DNA of 64,000 nucleotides. It comes from CAVSJA01 sp963728145 (lineage in GTDB: Bacteria; Bacteroidota; Bacteroidia; Chitinophagales; Chitinophagaceae). This document shows positions 19,618-29,700 of the stretch, piece after piece. The DNA is taken from contig CAVSJA010000007.1 in the NCBI GenBank assembly GCA_963728145.1, forward strand, positions 62,001 through 126,000, read 5' to 3'. The notes under the pieces were generated by a model. The model worked only from the letters and a program-made list of their open reading frames with translations. It did not search any database and was not told the DNA's origin. Positions within the stretch are counted from its first letter, which is position 1, and each line of letters opens with the position of its first letter. Both the position numbers and the translations under genes were made by a program.

Positions 19618-20988
19618 ATGAGTTACAAGATTTTGCTCGTTGCAGCGCTTGGAATGGGGATTCTTTATTCCTGTAAAAAAGAAACAAGCGGAGGAACTCC
19701 GCCGGCTCCGCCTTCAGCTGCAGACAAAGTAAAAGATACTGCGCTTCTTGTTTCAAGAGACATTTATTTATGGTATTCGCAAATCCCTGCAAATTTTAAT
19801 GCGAGAAATTATAGTGATCCGGACAAGATAATGGCAGCCATTCGCCAATATAGCGTTGAACCAGGATTTCCAGCGCCGGTCGATCGCTGGAGCTTTGCTA
19901 TTAAGAAAGCCGAATGGGATGATGTGAGCGGCGGAATTACCCATGATTTTGGAATGAGCGTGTTCTTTTATGCGGAAGGTGATCTTCGCGTAAAATTTGT
20001 GGAAGACGAGTCCGCTGCCGGGTTGGCAGGTGTTCGCAGGGGCTGGAGAATTTCGAAGATCAACGGGAATACCAATTTGACTACCGGCAATGCCGATTTC
20101 ATTGTACAAAATGTCTTCAATAGTGCCGCTACTGATTTCACCTTTATTAAGCCAGACGGCAGTAGCGTCGATATGCGACTTACAGGTGTCACTTTCCAGG
20201 AGAATCCAATTTTCCTCGACACGATTTATACTGTTGGCGCAAATAAGGCAGGATATCTTGTATTCAATTCATTCCTTGGAGATACCTCAGCGATCTATAA
20301 CGAATTCCAGCGCATATTCAATGAATTCACACAGGCAAATGTAAGTGACGTGATCGTCGACCTTCGTTATAACGGTGGGGGATATGTTAGTGTACAAAAT
20401 CGGTTGGCAAATTATCTCGCTACCAGTGCTGCGAACGGTGGAGTGATGATGAACCAACAGTATAACGATAAGTACACGATGTACAATAGCACGACGAAAT
20501 TCCAAAAGCTGGGAACTTTGAACCTGAGCAGGGTTTTCTTTATTGTAGGAAGTGGAACTGCGTCAGCAAGTGAATTGCTTATCAATAATCTCAAACCATA
20601 TCTCGATGTAAAACTCGTTGGTGCGGCGAAGACCTATGGAAAACCTGTAGGGTATTTCCCGATTCCCGTGGGTGACTGGTATGTTTTCCCTATTTCATTC
20701 AAAAGCACTAATAAGAACGGGGAAGGCAGTTACTATACCGGTATGACACTCGACAGGCAAGTGGCCGATGGATTAAATAAAGATTGGGGTGATCGCAATG
20801 AAGCAAGCCTTGCAAGCGTATTGAAGTTTCTTGAAACCGGAGCTTTCGGACTAATTACTGAAGAAGTAATTGGAGGAGCTGCAAAGCAGGGATACCAACG
20901 ACCGGAAGTAATTGAAGGAAACAAGGCACTTGATGTGAATTCATTCAAAGGAATGATTGAACGCCCCGTCAGCGGCTTAAAGCCCTGA
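19618..20988 (+). CDS. S41 family (C-terminal processing-type) peptidase, lipoprotein
   Basis: A 456-residue protein with a lipoprotein signal (MSYKILLVAALGMGILYSC, lipobox LYSC), then a Pro-rich linker and a helical N-terminal domain with the DIYLWYSQIP motif common in Bacteroidota S41 proteins. A PDZ-like part (DESAAGLAGVRRGWRISKING) precedes the catalytic domain (VIVDLRYNGGGYV, then FIVGSGTASASELLIN with the nucleophilic serine). The catalytic lysine is probably in AAKTYGKPVG. It is predicted to sit at the outer membrane and degrade or process exported proteins. Its last 12 bases overlap the convergent small gene on the other strand. Confidence 0.88.
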   Translation: MSYKILLVAALGMGILYSCKKETSGGTPPAPPSAADKVKDTALLVSRDIYLWYSQIPANFNARNYSDPDKIMAAIRQYSVEPGFPAPVDRWSFAIKKAEWDDVSGGITHDFGMSVFFYAEGDLRVKFVEDESAAGLAGVRRGWRISKINGNTNLTTGNADFIVQNVFNSAATDFTFIKPDGSSVDMRLTGVTFQENPIFLDTIYTVGANKAGYLVFNSFLGDTSAIYNEFQRIFNEFTQANVSDVIVDLRYNGGGYVSVQNRLANYLATSAANGGVMMNQQYNDKYTMYNSTTKFQKLGTLNLSRVFFIVGSGTASASELLINNLKPYLDVKLVGAAKTYGKPVGYFPIPVGDWYVFPISFKSTNKNGEGSYYTGMTLDRQVADGLNKDWGDRNEASLASVLKFLETGAFGLITEEVIGGAAKQGYQRPEVIEGNKALDVNSFKGMIERPVSGLKP

Positions 20989-21201
20989 CGGCGGCTTTAG
21001 GGTCCTGCGGCGACTTTTTGCAAATTTTATTTTCGAGCTATCTGAAATAATTCTCTTATCAATCAAACGGGCATCGGCTTTCGCTGCCCGTTCTTTATTT
21101 GCGGAATCCTTGTGGGCCTTCTCAATTTTTTCACGAATAGATTGAGCGGAAACTGATAAGCTGATCATGCCTAAAACCATTATTGCACAGAACTTTTTCA
21201 T
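20977..21201 (-). CDS. Small secreted basic protein, unknown function
   Basis: A 74-residue product with a convincing signal peptide (MKKFCAIMVLGMISLSVSAQ) and a highly charged, helical mature part rich in K, R and A (REKIEKAHKDSANKERAAKA). It converges on the S41 protease gene and overlaps its end by 12 bases. No known family; the signal peptide is the main support. Confidence 0.55.
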   Translation of the reverse strand: MKKFCAIMVLGMISLSVSAQSIREKIEKAHKDSANKERAAKADARLIDKRIISDSSKIKFAKSRRRTLKPPSGL

Positions 21202-21266
21202 AGTCTTGTTTTCTTTTAGACTACAAAACCCCGTACTTGATTAAAAATGGAAATGTTAAAATAAAT

Positions 21267-22460
21267 TTATCCCTTCAAAGTCAACCCGGCACCCATCCAG
21301 GCCATCATCCCCATGCCGATCTCAATGGCATTTTCATCAATATTAAAAGTAGGGGTGTGGACGCCTGAATTAATTCCTTTGGATGCATTGCCCGTTCCCA
21401 GGCGAAAGAAACATCCGGGAATTTGTTTGGTATAGTAACCAAAGTCCTCAGCACCCATCCGCATTTCAGTGGTTTCAATATTTTCTCTTCCTACAAATTG
21501 TTCCGCGAGTTCCCTTGCGTTTGCGGTTAAGATTTCATTGTTATACACCGATGGATAACCGATATCAATATGAATATCGATTTCTCCTCCCATGCTTTTT
21601 ACTAGTTGAGTAGCTTGTTTTCTGATTAATTCATGTGCTTGAAAGCGCCATTCTTCATTCAATGCCCGGAAGGTACCCATCAATTTTACTTCGTGCGGAA
21701 TCACATTGGTTGTATGTCCGCCCTGAAAAGATGTGATAGAAAGCACTGATGGATTCAATGGATCCTTGTTCCGGCTAATTATTTGTTGCAAGGCAACGAT
21801 CAAATGCGAAGCAATCAATATGCTATCAGTCGTCATATGCGGTGATGCGGCATGACCACCTTTCCCTTTAATAGTAATATAAAGTTCATCGGCGCTGGCC
21901 ATTACCTGCCCGGGGCGAAAACTGAGTTTACCTGTTTCCAGTTGCGGATGTACATGTAATCCGAATATTGCTTCGGGTACAGGATTCTCTAGCACTCCAT
22001 CCTTTATCATTATACTTGCTCCGCCCGGATTCTTTTCCTCACCGGGTTGAAAGATCAGTTTCACTGTTCCTTCCCATTCATTTTTTGTTTCGGCCAGGAT
22101 TTTTGCTGCTCCAAGCAAACAACTGCTATGCACGTCATGTCCGCATGCGTGCATGATGCCATCTTTTTTCGACTTATAGGTAACATTGTTTGTTTCCTGT
22201 ATCGGTAAAGCATCCATATCAGCCCTTAGGGCGATAGTTTGTTTACCAGGATTTTTCCCCTTGATCAATCCAACCACACCGGTTGTAGCTTTGATCTCGA
22301 ATGGAATATTAAATGACTGAAGCTTCTTCTGAATGAATGCAGAGGTTTCGAATTCCTGGTAACTTAATTCTGGATTTGCATGCAAATGATGCCGTACTTC
22401 AATGAATTCGCTGCAGTATTTCTTGGCTAATTGTTTTATCCGGTGTTGGAGTTCGTTCAT
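21267..22460 (-). CDS. M20-family amidohydrolase (N-acyl amino acid / hippurate hydrolase type)
   Basis: A 397-residue metallo-amidohydrolase with the di-metal motifs of the M20D group: HHLHANPELSYQE, LRADMDALPIQE, HACGHDVHSSCLLGA (residues about 104-118), FQPGEEKNPGGASIMI with the catalytic glutamate near 141-142, FGLHVHPQLETG, and MRMGAEDFGYY near the C-terminus. The lid/dimerisation domain lies in the middle (GKGGHAASPHMTTD). It should hydrolyse N-acyl amino acids or aminobenzoyl-type amides in the cytoplasm. The gene is monocistronic and its start faces a GGTTGACAA repeat array. Confidence 0.93.
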   Translation of the reverse strand: MNELQHRIKQLAKKYCSEFIEVRHHLHANPELSYQEFETSAFIQKKLQSFNIPFEIKATTGVVGLIKGKNPGKQTIALRADMDALPIQETNNVTYKSKKDGIMHACGHDVHSSCLLGAAKILAETKNEWEGTVKLIFQPGEEKNPGGASIMIKDGVLENPVPEAIFGLHVHPQLETGKLSFRPGQVMASADELYITIKGKGGHAASPHMTTDSILIASHLIVALQQIISRNKDPLNPSVLSITSFQGGHTTNVIPHEVKLMGTFRALNEEWRFQAHELIRKQATQLVKSMGGEIDIHIDIGYPSVYNNEILTANARELAEQFVGRENIETTEMRMGAEDFGYYTKQIPGCFFRLGTGNASKGINSGVHTPTFNIDENAIEIGMGMMAWMGAGLTLKG

Positions 22461-22489
22461 TGGCCAAATTTAGTCAAGAAGTCCCGAAG

Positions 22490-22602
22490 TTGGTTGACAG
22501 GGTTGACAAGGTTGACAAGGTTGACAACGTTGATAAAGTTGATGAGGTTAGAAATCACATAGGTAACTCCTTGTTAACCCTGTCAACCTTGTCAACCTCT
22601 CT
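22490..22602. repeat. GGTTGACAA nonamer array, inverted pair
   Basis: About six GGTTGACAA/GGTTGACAG units (22490-22549) face about four TGTCAACCT units (22571-22602). The right arm ends about 5 bp from the stop of the SPOR-domain gene. Confidence 0.9.
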
Positions 22603-22607
22603 AACAC

Positions 22608-23033
22608 TCACTCCGTCTCCGCCGACCGATCCGGATTCACTTCAATCATATCACGAATAACATAAATACCGGTGGGAAAATGAAATTGGATCTTTTTGAG
22701 ATAATAGTCCGCTTCTTTTTGATCGCGGAAGTTTCCAACTTTTAATTTGAAATATGGAGATTGATATAAAAGATAAGCTTTAAGCTCGGGGAAGTTTCGA
22801 TAGACTCTTGCCTTTGCATCCATTGCCTTTGTACGATCATTTGTACTGACCACCAGGATGCGAAAACCCTGTACGAAGCGACGTGACTCGCGGGTGTTAA
22901 TCTCGTTGATCTCGATATGCTTTTTCACCAGCAGGTCAAGACGCGGATCCTTATGGACTACAACAGAACTTGAATCCTGCGCATAGCCATTGAATGCAAA
23001 AAAAGCGAGTAGAACAACAATTGCTCCTTTCAT
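22608..23033 (-). CDS. SPOR-domain protein, exported
   Basis: The 141-residue protein has a signal peptide (MKGAIVVLLAFFAFNGYAQ) and a C-terminal SPOR fold: GFRILVVSTNDRTKAMDAKARVYRNFPELKAYL is the first repeat and SPYFKLKVGNFRDQKEADYYLKKIQ the second. SPOR domains bind denuded peptidoglycan glycan strands, usually at division sites. The start at 23033 is preferred over an upstream in-frame ATG. It lies 58 bp after the truncated aldehyde dehydrogenase gene on the same strand, so it could be co-transcribed. Confidence 0.85.
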   Translation of the reverse strand: MKGAIVVLLAFFAFNGYAQDSSSVVVHKDPRLDLLVKKHIEINEINTRESRRFVQGFRILVVSTNDRTKAMDAKARVYRNFPELKAYLLYQSPYFKLKVGNFRDQKEADYYLKKIQFHFPTGIYVIRDMIEVNPDRSAETE

Positions 23034-23091
23034 CAGGTTTAATTTAATGCTCAAGATTCAAAAATCCTACCATTGGGATCAGAACAAGCTG

Positions 23092-24042
23092 TTAATATTT
23101 AGACCCTTGACCACCTATATTCTCAATTGGATGCCAGGTAGTTTTGATTTCCTGCGTATCCATAATGAAATATGGCGATTGACCCTTGCTGGTGAACCAA
23201 TTAACGGAACTATGGAAATGGACCCTTTTTACGTTGATCGCCGACTTTTCCTGGATATCCTTTTGCGTTTGCGGATCGGGCTCGCAATAGATGACTGAAT
23301 TCACATCCATATGGGTTACGAAATGTGTAACCAATTCAGCAGGGTTGCCCGTAAGAATGTTGACAACGCCGCCGGGCAGATCAGAAGAATTCAAAACTTC
23401 AGCAAAGCTCACCGCGCAAAGAGGCTTGTTTTCTGATGCAAGTATAATTATAGTATTGCCCCCTGCAATTACGGGAGCAATAATTGATACCAGGCCTAAT
23501 AGTGAACTATCCTGCGGTGCAACCGCTGCAACTACACCAGTTGGCTCAGGAACTGAAAAATTGAAATGCGATGTGGCAACAGGATTTACAGTTCCAAATA
23601 ATTGCTGATATTTATCGCACCAGCCTGCATAGTAAACCAAACGGTCAATAGCAAGATTTACTTCTTTCTGAGCATTTGATTTTGTAGAATCCTGTTTCAT
23701 CAATTCCTCAATGAACTGCGCCTTTCTTCCTTCCAGCATTTCGGCAATTCGATAAAGAATTTGTCCGCGATTGAATGCGGCCCTTTCAGCCCAACCTTTC
23801 CAAGCCCCACGGGCAGCCACAACCGCATCCCGAAAATCTTTTCGGGAACTCAAACAAATGTTCGCAAGCTGTTCGCCGTGCGAATTAGTGGGAACATAAT
23901 ACCGGCCGGATTCCGAACGGGGAAATTGTCCACCGATATAGATCTTATAGGTCTTCAGCACATCAACCCGCTTCGACGTTTTCTTTTTCGTTTGCCCGTT
24001 CGTACTGAATGAAGTTTTATTTTTTGGAATCGCTTTGTCCAT
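23092..24042 (-). CDS. Truncated aldehyde dehydrogenase-like protein lacking catalytic residues
   Basis: This 316-residue product aligns with the NAD-binding half of aldehyde dehydrogenases (YIGGQFPRSESGRYY, EPTGVVAAVAPQDSSLLGL, GGNTIIILASENKPL, DLPGGVVNILTGN). It ends before the ELGGK glutamate and the GxxC cysteine loop. The cofactor-binding lysine (K of LKPAE) is replaced in ILASENKP. It begins 6 bp after the complete aldehyde dehydrogenase gene. Arrangement and spacing suggest a subunit or chaperone for that enzyme and not an independent enzyme. The basic, low-complexity N-terminus (KNKTSFSTNGQTKKKTSKR) resembles that of its neighbour. Confidence 0.8.
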   Translation of the reverse strand: MDKAIPKNKTSFSTNGQTKKKTSKRVDVLKTYKIYIGGQFPRSESGRYYVPTNSHGEQLANICLSSRKDFRDAVVAARGAWKGWAERAAFNRGQILYRIAEMLEGRKAQFIEELMKQDSTKSNAQKEVNLAIDRLVYYAGWCDKYQQLFGTVNPVATSHFNFSVPEPTGVVAAVAPQDSSLLGLVSIIAPVIAGGNTIIILASENKPLCAVSFAEVLNSSDLPGGVVNILTGNPAELVTHFVTHMDVNSVIYCEPDPQTQKDIQEKSAINVKRVHFHSSVNWFTSKGQSPYFIMDTQEIKTTWHPIENIGGQGSKY

Positions 24043-24048
24043 TTCAAC

Positions 24049-25541
24049 TTAGATTTTTAAATAAGCACTCAGACCATGTAGCCCACCCTCTCTTCCATAT
24101 CCACTTTCTTTATATCCACCGAAAGGAGAAGTAGGATCAAACTTATTATATGTATTTGCCCAAACAACTCCGGCTCTCATTTTTGTAGTCATGTTAAAGA
24201 TCTTGGATCCCTTATCTGTCCAAACTCCTGCACTCAAACCATAAGGCGTATTATTCGCTTTTTCAATCACTTCATCATCGGTGCGGAAAGTTTGAATAGC
24301 GAGTACAGGGCCGAATATTTCTTCCTGTGCAATGCGATGCTTTGCGCAACATTGGTAAATAATGTGGGACGCATGAAATAACCTTTCTTCGGTATCGGAC
24401 ATGAACTCTGGAACATTTCAGCACCTTCTTTCTGACCAATGCTGATATATTTATGAATCGTTTCTAATTGTCCCTGTGAATTGATTGCACCAATATCTGT
24501 ATTCTTATCCAAAGGATCACCTACAATTAGTGTTTCTATTCTATCTTTTAATTTCCTCAATACAATTTTGTAGACCGATTCCTGTACAAACAATCTTGAA
24601 CCTGCACAGCATACATGCCCCTGGTTAAAATAAATACCATTGATAACTCCTTCAACAGCCTGGTCAATCGGGGCATCTTCAAAAATTATATTGGCCGCTT
24701 TTCCACCCAATTCAAGCGTTACTTTTTTACTCGTACCGGCAATGGCTCGTTGAATGATTTTTCCAACTTCAGTTGAACCGGTAAAAGCGATCTTATCAAT
24801 GTCAGGATGATTAACCATAGCCGCACCTGTAGCCCCGGCACCGGTAATAATATTTACAACACCTGGCGGCAATCCAGATTCCTGGATTATCTCAGCCAAT
24901 TTCAATGCAGTTAATGGAGTTGTTTCTGCAGGTTTTAATACAACAGTATTTCCTGTTGCCAATGCGGGAGCAATTTTCCAGGCTGCCATCAATAATGGAA
25001 AATTCCAGGGAATGATTTGTCCCGCAACACCCAATGGATCAGGAATGCGATTCGGAAATGCATATTCCAGTTTATCAGCCCATCCTGCATAATAAAAGAA
25101 ATGATTCGCTGCAAGCGGCACATCAAAATCACGAGATTCTCTTATTGGTTTACCGCCATCCATCGATTCAATCACTGCGAATTCACTTGCTCTTTCCTGT
25201 ATCATCCTTGCTATTCGGAAAATATATTTTGCTCTTTCTTTTGCCGGCATTTTTTTCCAAACCTTTTCATATGCATTTCTTGCGGCTTTCACCGCTTTAT
25301 CAACATCTGCAGTATTTGCATCTGCAACACTTGCGAGTTTTTCTTCAGTCGCAGGATTGATCGTATCAAAATATTTTCCTGATTGTGGCTTTACAAACTT
25401 TCCCCCAATGAAAAGATCGTATTGATCTTTCAGTTTAATATGGCTCTTGCTTTCCGGCGCAGGAGCATACTCCCAACCAGTATCGAATTTGAGTTTGGGA
25501 GAAGGATTTGATTTTGATTTTGTCTTATTCTTTGTTGGCAT
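24049..25541 (-). CDS. Aldehyde dehydrogenase (NAD(P)+), one frameshift
   Basis: A full aldehyde dehydrogenase of about 497 residues: IIPWNFPLLMAAWKIAPAL, VVLKPAETTPLTALKLAE, FTGSTEVGK, ELGGK with the catalytic glutamate near residue 277 and GHVCCAGSR with the catalytic cysteine at 311-312. The frame breaks near 24339: upstream ends NVAQS and the continuation HRIAQEEIFGPVLAIQTF lies in another frame. Adding one base (GCTTT preceded by an extra G on the plus strand) restores it. Next to deoC it probably oxidises acetaldehyde released by deoxyribose-phosphate aldolase. Confidence 0.9.
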
Positions 25542-25555
25542 TATCTATTATTATC

Positions 25556-25662
25556 AGCAATCAATAATCAATAATTGATCGAATATGCGAGACTTTATAG
25601 TTTATCGGGTATCCTTAATACCTTAACAATTATTGATTATTAATTATTGATTATTGATTATT
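25556..25662. repeat. AATCAATAATC / GATTATTGATT inverted arrays at deoC stop
   Basis: Left arm 25556-25578 (AATCAATAATCAATAATTG) pairs with right arm 25625-25662, which ends 1 bp before the deoC stop codon. Confidence 0.85.
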
Positions 25663-25663
25663 C

Positions 25664-26569
25664 TTAGTCGATTGAAAAATAATCCGGACTCTGATAAACT
25701 CCCGTCTTTTCCTTCACTATTTGCATCAGTACATCATTGGCCAGGCTACTTGCGCCAAATCGGAACCATTGATTGTTCAGCCAGTCTTCTCCCAATACTT
25801 CTTTCACCATTACCAGATAATGCAAGGCCAGTTTTGATTTTGAAATGCCACCTGCTGGTTTCATTCCGATCATTTTTCCCGTCTCATAATAAAAATCACG
25901 GATCGCTTCAAGCATTACCAATGTTACAGGCATGGTAGCAGCCGGTTGAATTTTGCCGGTTGATGTTTTAATAAAATCAGCACCGGCATGCATGGCGATA
26001 TCGCTGGCCCTTCTCACTTTATCAAATGTGCTCAGTTCACCCGTTTCAAGAATCACTTTCAACCTTGCTTCGCCACAAGCTTCTTTTATTGCAGCAATTT
26101 CATCAAATACATAATTGTATTCACCCGCAAGAAATTTACCCCGGCAGATCACCATATCTACTTCATCAGCTCCTTCCGAAACGGCGAATTTTGTATCGCG
26201 GATCTTTACATCTCTTGGCGCCTGGCCGCTGGGAAATGCGGTAGCCACAGAAGCAACTTTTACCGGCGATCCTTCAAGCGATTTTTTAGCAACCTTCACC
26301 ATCGAAGGATAAACGCAGATGGCGGCAACTGTGGGCAAACCTGCATAAGAATCATGCAAATGCATGGCTTTATAACAAAGTTGTTTCACTTTTCCCAGGC
26401 TATCTTTTCCTTCCAGTGTGGTAAGATCGATCATGTTGAGAACCAGCTTCAAACCTTTCATCTTGGATTCTTTCTTTATACTTCTTTTGGTAAAACGGGC
26501 AGCTCTTTCTTCAACGCCCACCTGGTCGATACGTGGAGAGACTCCGAAATTGGGAATGGCCATATTCAA
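25664..26569 (-). CDS. deoC: Deoxyribose-phosphate aldolase
   Basis: The 301-residue protein carries DeoC motifs: the LxxMDLTTLEG opening (NMIDLTTLEGKDS), FPSGQAPRDVKIRDTKFAVSEGADEVDMV, the Schiff-base region ADFIKTSTGKIQPAAT, and the phosphate-binding KPAGGISKS. It splits 2-deoxyribose-5-phosphate into glyceraldehyde-3-phosphate and acetaldehyde in deoxynucleoside catabolism. It is followed on the same strand by the two aldehyde dehydrogenases. The first ATG is at 26569; a second at 26563 is equally plausible. Confidence 0.95.
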   Translation of the reverse strand: MNMAIPNFGVSPRIDQVGVEERAARFTKRSIKKESKMKGLKLVLNMIDLTTLEGKDSLGKVKQLCYKAMHLHDSYAGLPTVAAICVYPSMVKVAKKSLEGSPVKVASVATAFPSGQAPRDVKIRDTKFAVSEGADEVDMVICRGKFLAGEYNYVFDEIAAIKEACGEARLKVILETGELSTFDKVRRASDIAMHAGADFIKTSTGKIQPAATMPVTLVMLEAIRDFYYETGKMIGMKPAGGISKSKLALHYLVMVKEVLGEDWLNNQWFRFGASSLANDVLMQIVKEKTGVYQSPDYFSID

Positions 26570-26728
26570 ATTTACGATTACGTCCCGAACCTTCGGGATA
26601 CGATTTACGATTTCTTTGAAACACAGGCTGAATCAGGATTTCAGCTTCCTACCACTCAATCAAGGTATTTCGCCGGCTCTTAAGAAATCGTAAAACCATC
26701 CCGAATTTTCGGGCGTAAATCGTAAATC
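26570..26728. repeat. CGATTTACG inverted array with CCCGAAxxTTCGGG palindromes
   Basis: Left arm 26570-26616 (TTTACGATTACGTCCCGAACC...) is a near reverse complement of right arm 26682-26728. Each arm carries a CCCGAA..TTCGGG palindrome. It fills the gap between the divergent deoC and amidohydrolase genes; 26617-26681 shows nothing else. Confidence 0.85.
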
Positions 26729-26764
26729 CTTTCCTATCTTTCGCAACCTAAAAGTGTACTAACA

Positions 26765-29700
26765 ATGAGAAAAATTAAATTCCTCGCAGGAATGGCAGGG
26801 CTCCTGCTTTTTGGTAAGACCATTCATGCGCAATCGACATTTCCCGAAAATGGTGTGATGGATAAACGCAACAACTGTTACGCGTTTACCAATGCCACGC
26901 TGGTGAAGGATGGGCAAACTACCATCAACAATGCCACACTGGTGATCCGCGAAGGCAAGATTGTTTCCGTGGGCACGACAGTTAACATTCCGAAAGATGC
27001 TGTTGTAATCAATTGCAGCGGTAAATACATTTATCCCTCACTGATTGATATTTATTCCGATTATGGAATGCCTTCATTGCAAAGACCACAGGGTGGTGGC
27101 GGTGGCGGTGGTGGTTTCGGCGGTCCAGCCCAGTTGGCATCCAATCAAAAAGGAGCTTATGGTTGGAACCAGGCAATAAGAACTGATGTTGATGGCTCAA
27201 GGCTATTCAACGTCGATGATAACCGAGCAAAACCCTTGCGTGAACAGGGTTTTGGCACTGTACTCAGCCATCAAAAGGATGGTATTGCGAGAGGATCCGG
27301 AGTAGTTGCAACCCTGGGTAATGAAAAAGAAAATATTGTAATTGTGAAGGACAGGGCTTCCGCACATTATTCTTTTACTAAGGGAACTTCTACTCAATCT
27401 TATCCCGGTTCAATGATGGGTTCAATTACCTTGCTTCGTCAAACTTTCATCGACGCACAATGGTATAAGAATAATCCATCTGGCGAAGGAGTGAATCTAA
27501 CACTGAAGAATTGGAATGATCTGCAAAACCTTCCGCAGATCTTCGATGCAAATGATAAATGGAATGGGGTTCGCGCCGACCGTATCGGAGATGAATTCGG
27601 CGTACAATACATTATCAAAGGAGGTGGAAACGAATACCAGCGCATCAATGATATTGCTGCTACGAAAGCCAGCTATATCCTTACATTGAATTACCCGCAG
27701 GCACAGGATGTGGAAGATCCCAATGACGCGCGATTTGTATCGCTTTCTGATATGAAACATTGGGAATTGGCTCCGGCTAATCCGGCAGCATTTGAAAAAG
27801 CGAATATCCCTTTCTGTTTGACTACGGCTGACCTCCGCGACGTGAAAACATTCTGGGCTAATCTTCGTAAAGCAATGGATTATGGTTTGAGTGAAGCAAA
27901 AGCATTTGACGCTTTAACAAAGACTCCCGCAACTTTATTAAATGTCTATGATAAGGTTGGATCACTGGATGAAGGTAAGCTCGCAAATTTCCTCATCACC
28001 AGTGGTCCACTGTTCAATGAAAAGACAGTTATCATTCAAAACTGGATCCAGGGAGAAAAGTATGGTGTTAAGGAAGATGCATGGACGGATGTAAGAGGAA
28101 CTTACAACCTTGTATTGAACACAGCATCGGGTGCGACGAATTATACTGTGGAAGTGAAATCTGCAAGCTCCGCCACTATACTTAAAGGAACTGATACGCT
28201 TACCGGCAGGTTTACTTTTGATGGCAAACAGGTGAAATTGAATTTCGCTCCATCCAGGAGAGGAAGAACAAATTTCCGCCTCAGTGGTATTAATAATGAT
28301 GGGGTATGGAATGGTATCGGCGTTGATACGGTTGGCAATAAACTCACATGGACTGCATCACTGACTAAGGTTGCAGAAGTTAAACCGGATACAGCTCGCA
28401 GAAAAGATAATCCGCGTTTGGGCAAGGTCACTTATCCTTTCCTGGCTTATGGTTGGGATGAGGCTCCAAAGCAAGAAAATATTCTAATTAAGAACACTAC
28501 GGTTTGGACGAGTGAAACTGAAGGCAAACTGGAGAATACAGATGTACTCGTGAAAGGGGGAAAGATCGTTCAGATTGGAAAGAACCTGAGTGATGCAGGT
28601 GCGAGAGTGATTGATGGTACCGGTAAACATCTGACTGCGGGCATCATCGACGAACACTCACATATTGCAGCTGCATCAATTAATGAAGGTGGGCAATCGG
28701 TAACTTCTGAAGTTAGGATTGGAGATAATCTCAATCCTGATGATATCAATATCTATCGTCAGTTAAGCGGTGGAGTAACCACTTCACATATTTTACACGG
28801 TTCTGCAAATACTATTGGCGGACAAACCCAGCTGATCAAATTACGTTGGGGTGCAAATGATGACGGATTGAAATTTAAAGGCGCTGATGGCTTCATCAAA
28901 TTTGCGCTTGGTGAAAACGTAAAACGTACTACATCCAACCAAAACAATCGGTACCCGGATACACGTATGGGCGTTGAGCAGGTTCTCACCGATGCATTCC
29001 AGCGTGCAAGCGATTATCAGAATGCAATAAAGAAAGTTGAGAATGATCTGAAAACAAAGAAGGCAGCAGGGCCGGTCAATCCATGGACAGTTGTACGCCG
29101 AGATCTCGAACTGGATGCATTGTTAGAGATCATGAATAAAAAACGCTTCATCACCTGTCACTCTTATGTTCAAAGCGAAATCAATGCCGCAATGAAAGTG
29201 GGAGAGAAGTATGGATTTACTTTCAACACTTTCACACATATTCTCGAAGGATATAAAGTAGCTGATAAGATGAAAGCACATGGAGCAAGTGCTTCAACAT
29301 TCAGCGACTGGTGGGCTTATAAAATCGAAGTACAGGATGCTATTCCATACAATGCAACGATCATGACAAAAGTTGGAGTAAACGTTGCGATCAATTCGGA
29401 TGATGCTGAAATGGCTCGTCGCCTGAACCAGGAAGCTGCAAAGAGCGTGAAGTATGGAGGAATGAGTGAAGAGGATGCGTTGAAAATGGTAACCATCAAT
29501 CCTGCTAAAATGTTGCATGTTGATGATAAGATTGGAAGTATTAAGACTGGAAAAGATGCAGACCTCGTGTTGTGGAGCGATAATCCACTTAGCATTTATG
29601 CAAAGGCAGAAAAGACTATTGTAGATGGTATTGTCTATTTCGATCGCGAAAAAGATAAAGAATTGCGTAAGCAGGTCGCCGTTGAACGAAATCGTTTAAT

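Noticed and set aside
22460..22660. 66-codon plus-strand frame (VDKVDKVDNVDKV)
   Set aside because: It reads through GGTTGACAA units; period-9 DNA repeats stay open by chance.
26567..26574. -7 promoter box (TAAATTTG) for deoC
   Set aside because: It overlaps the start codon and would place transcription start inside the gene; it is part of the CGATTTACG repeat.
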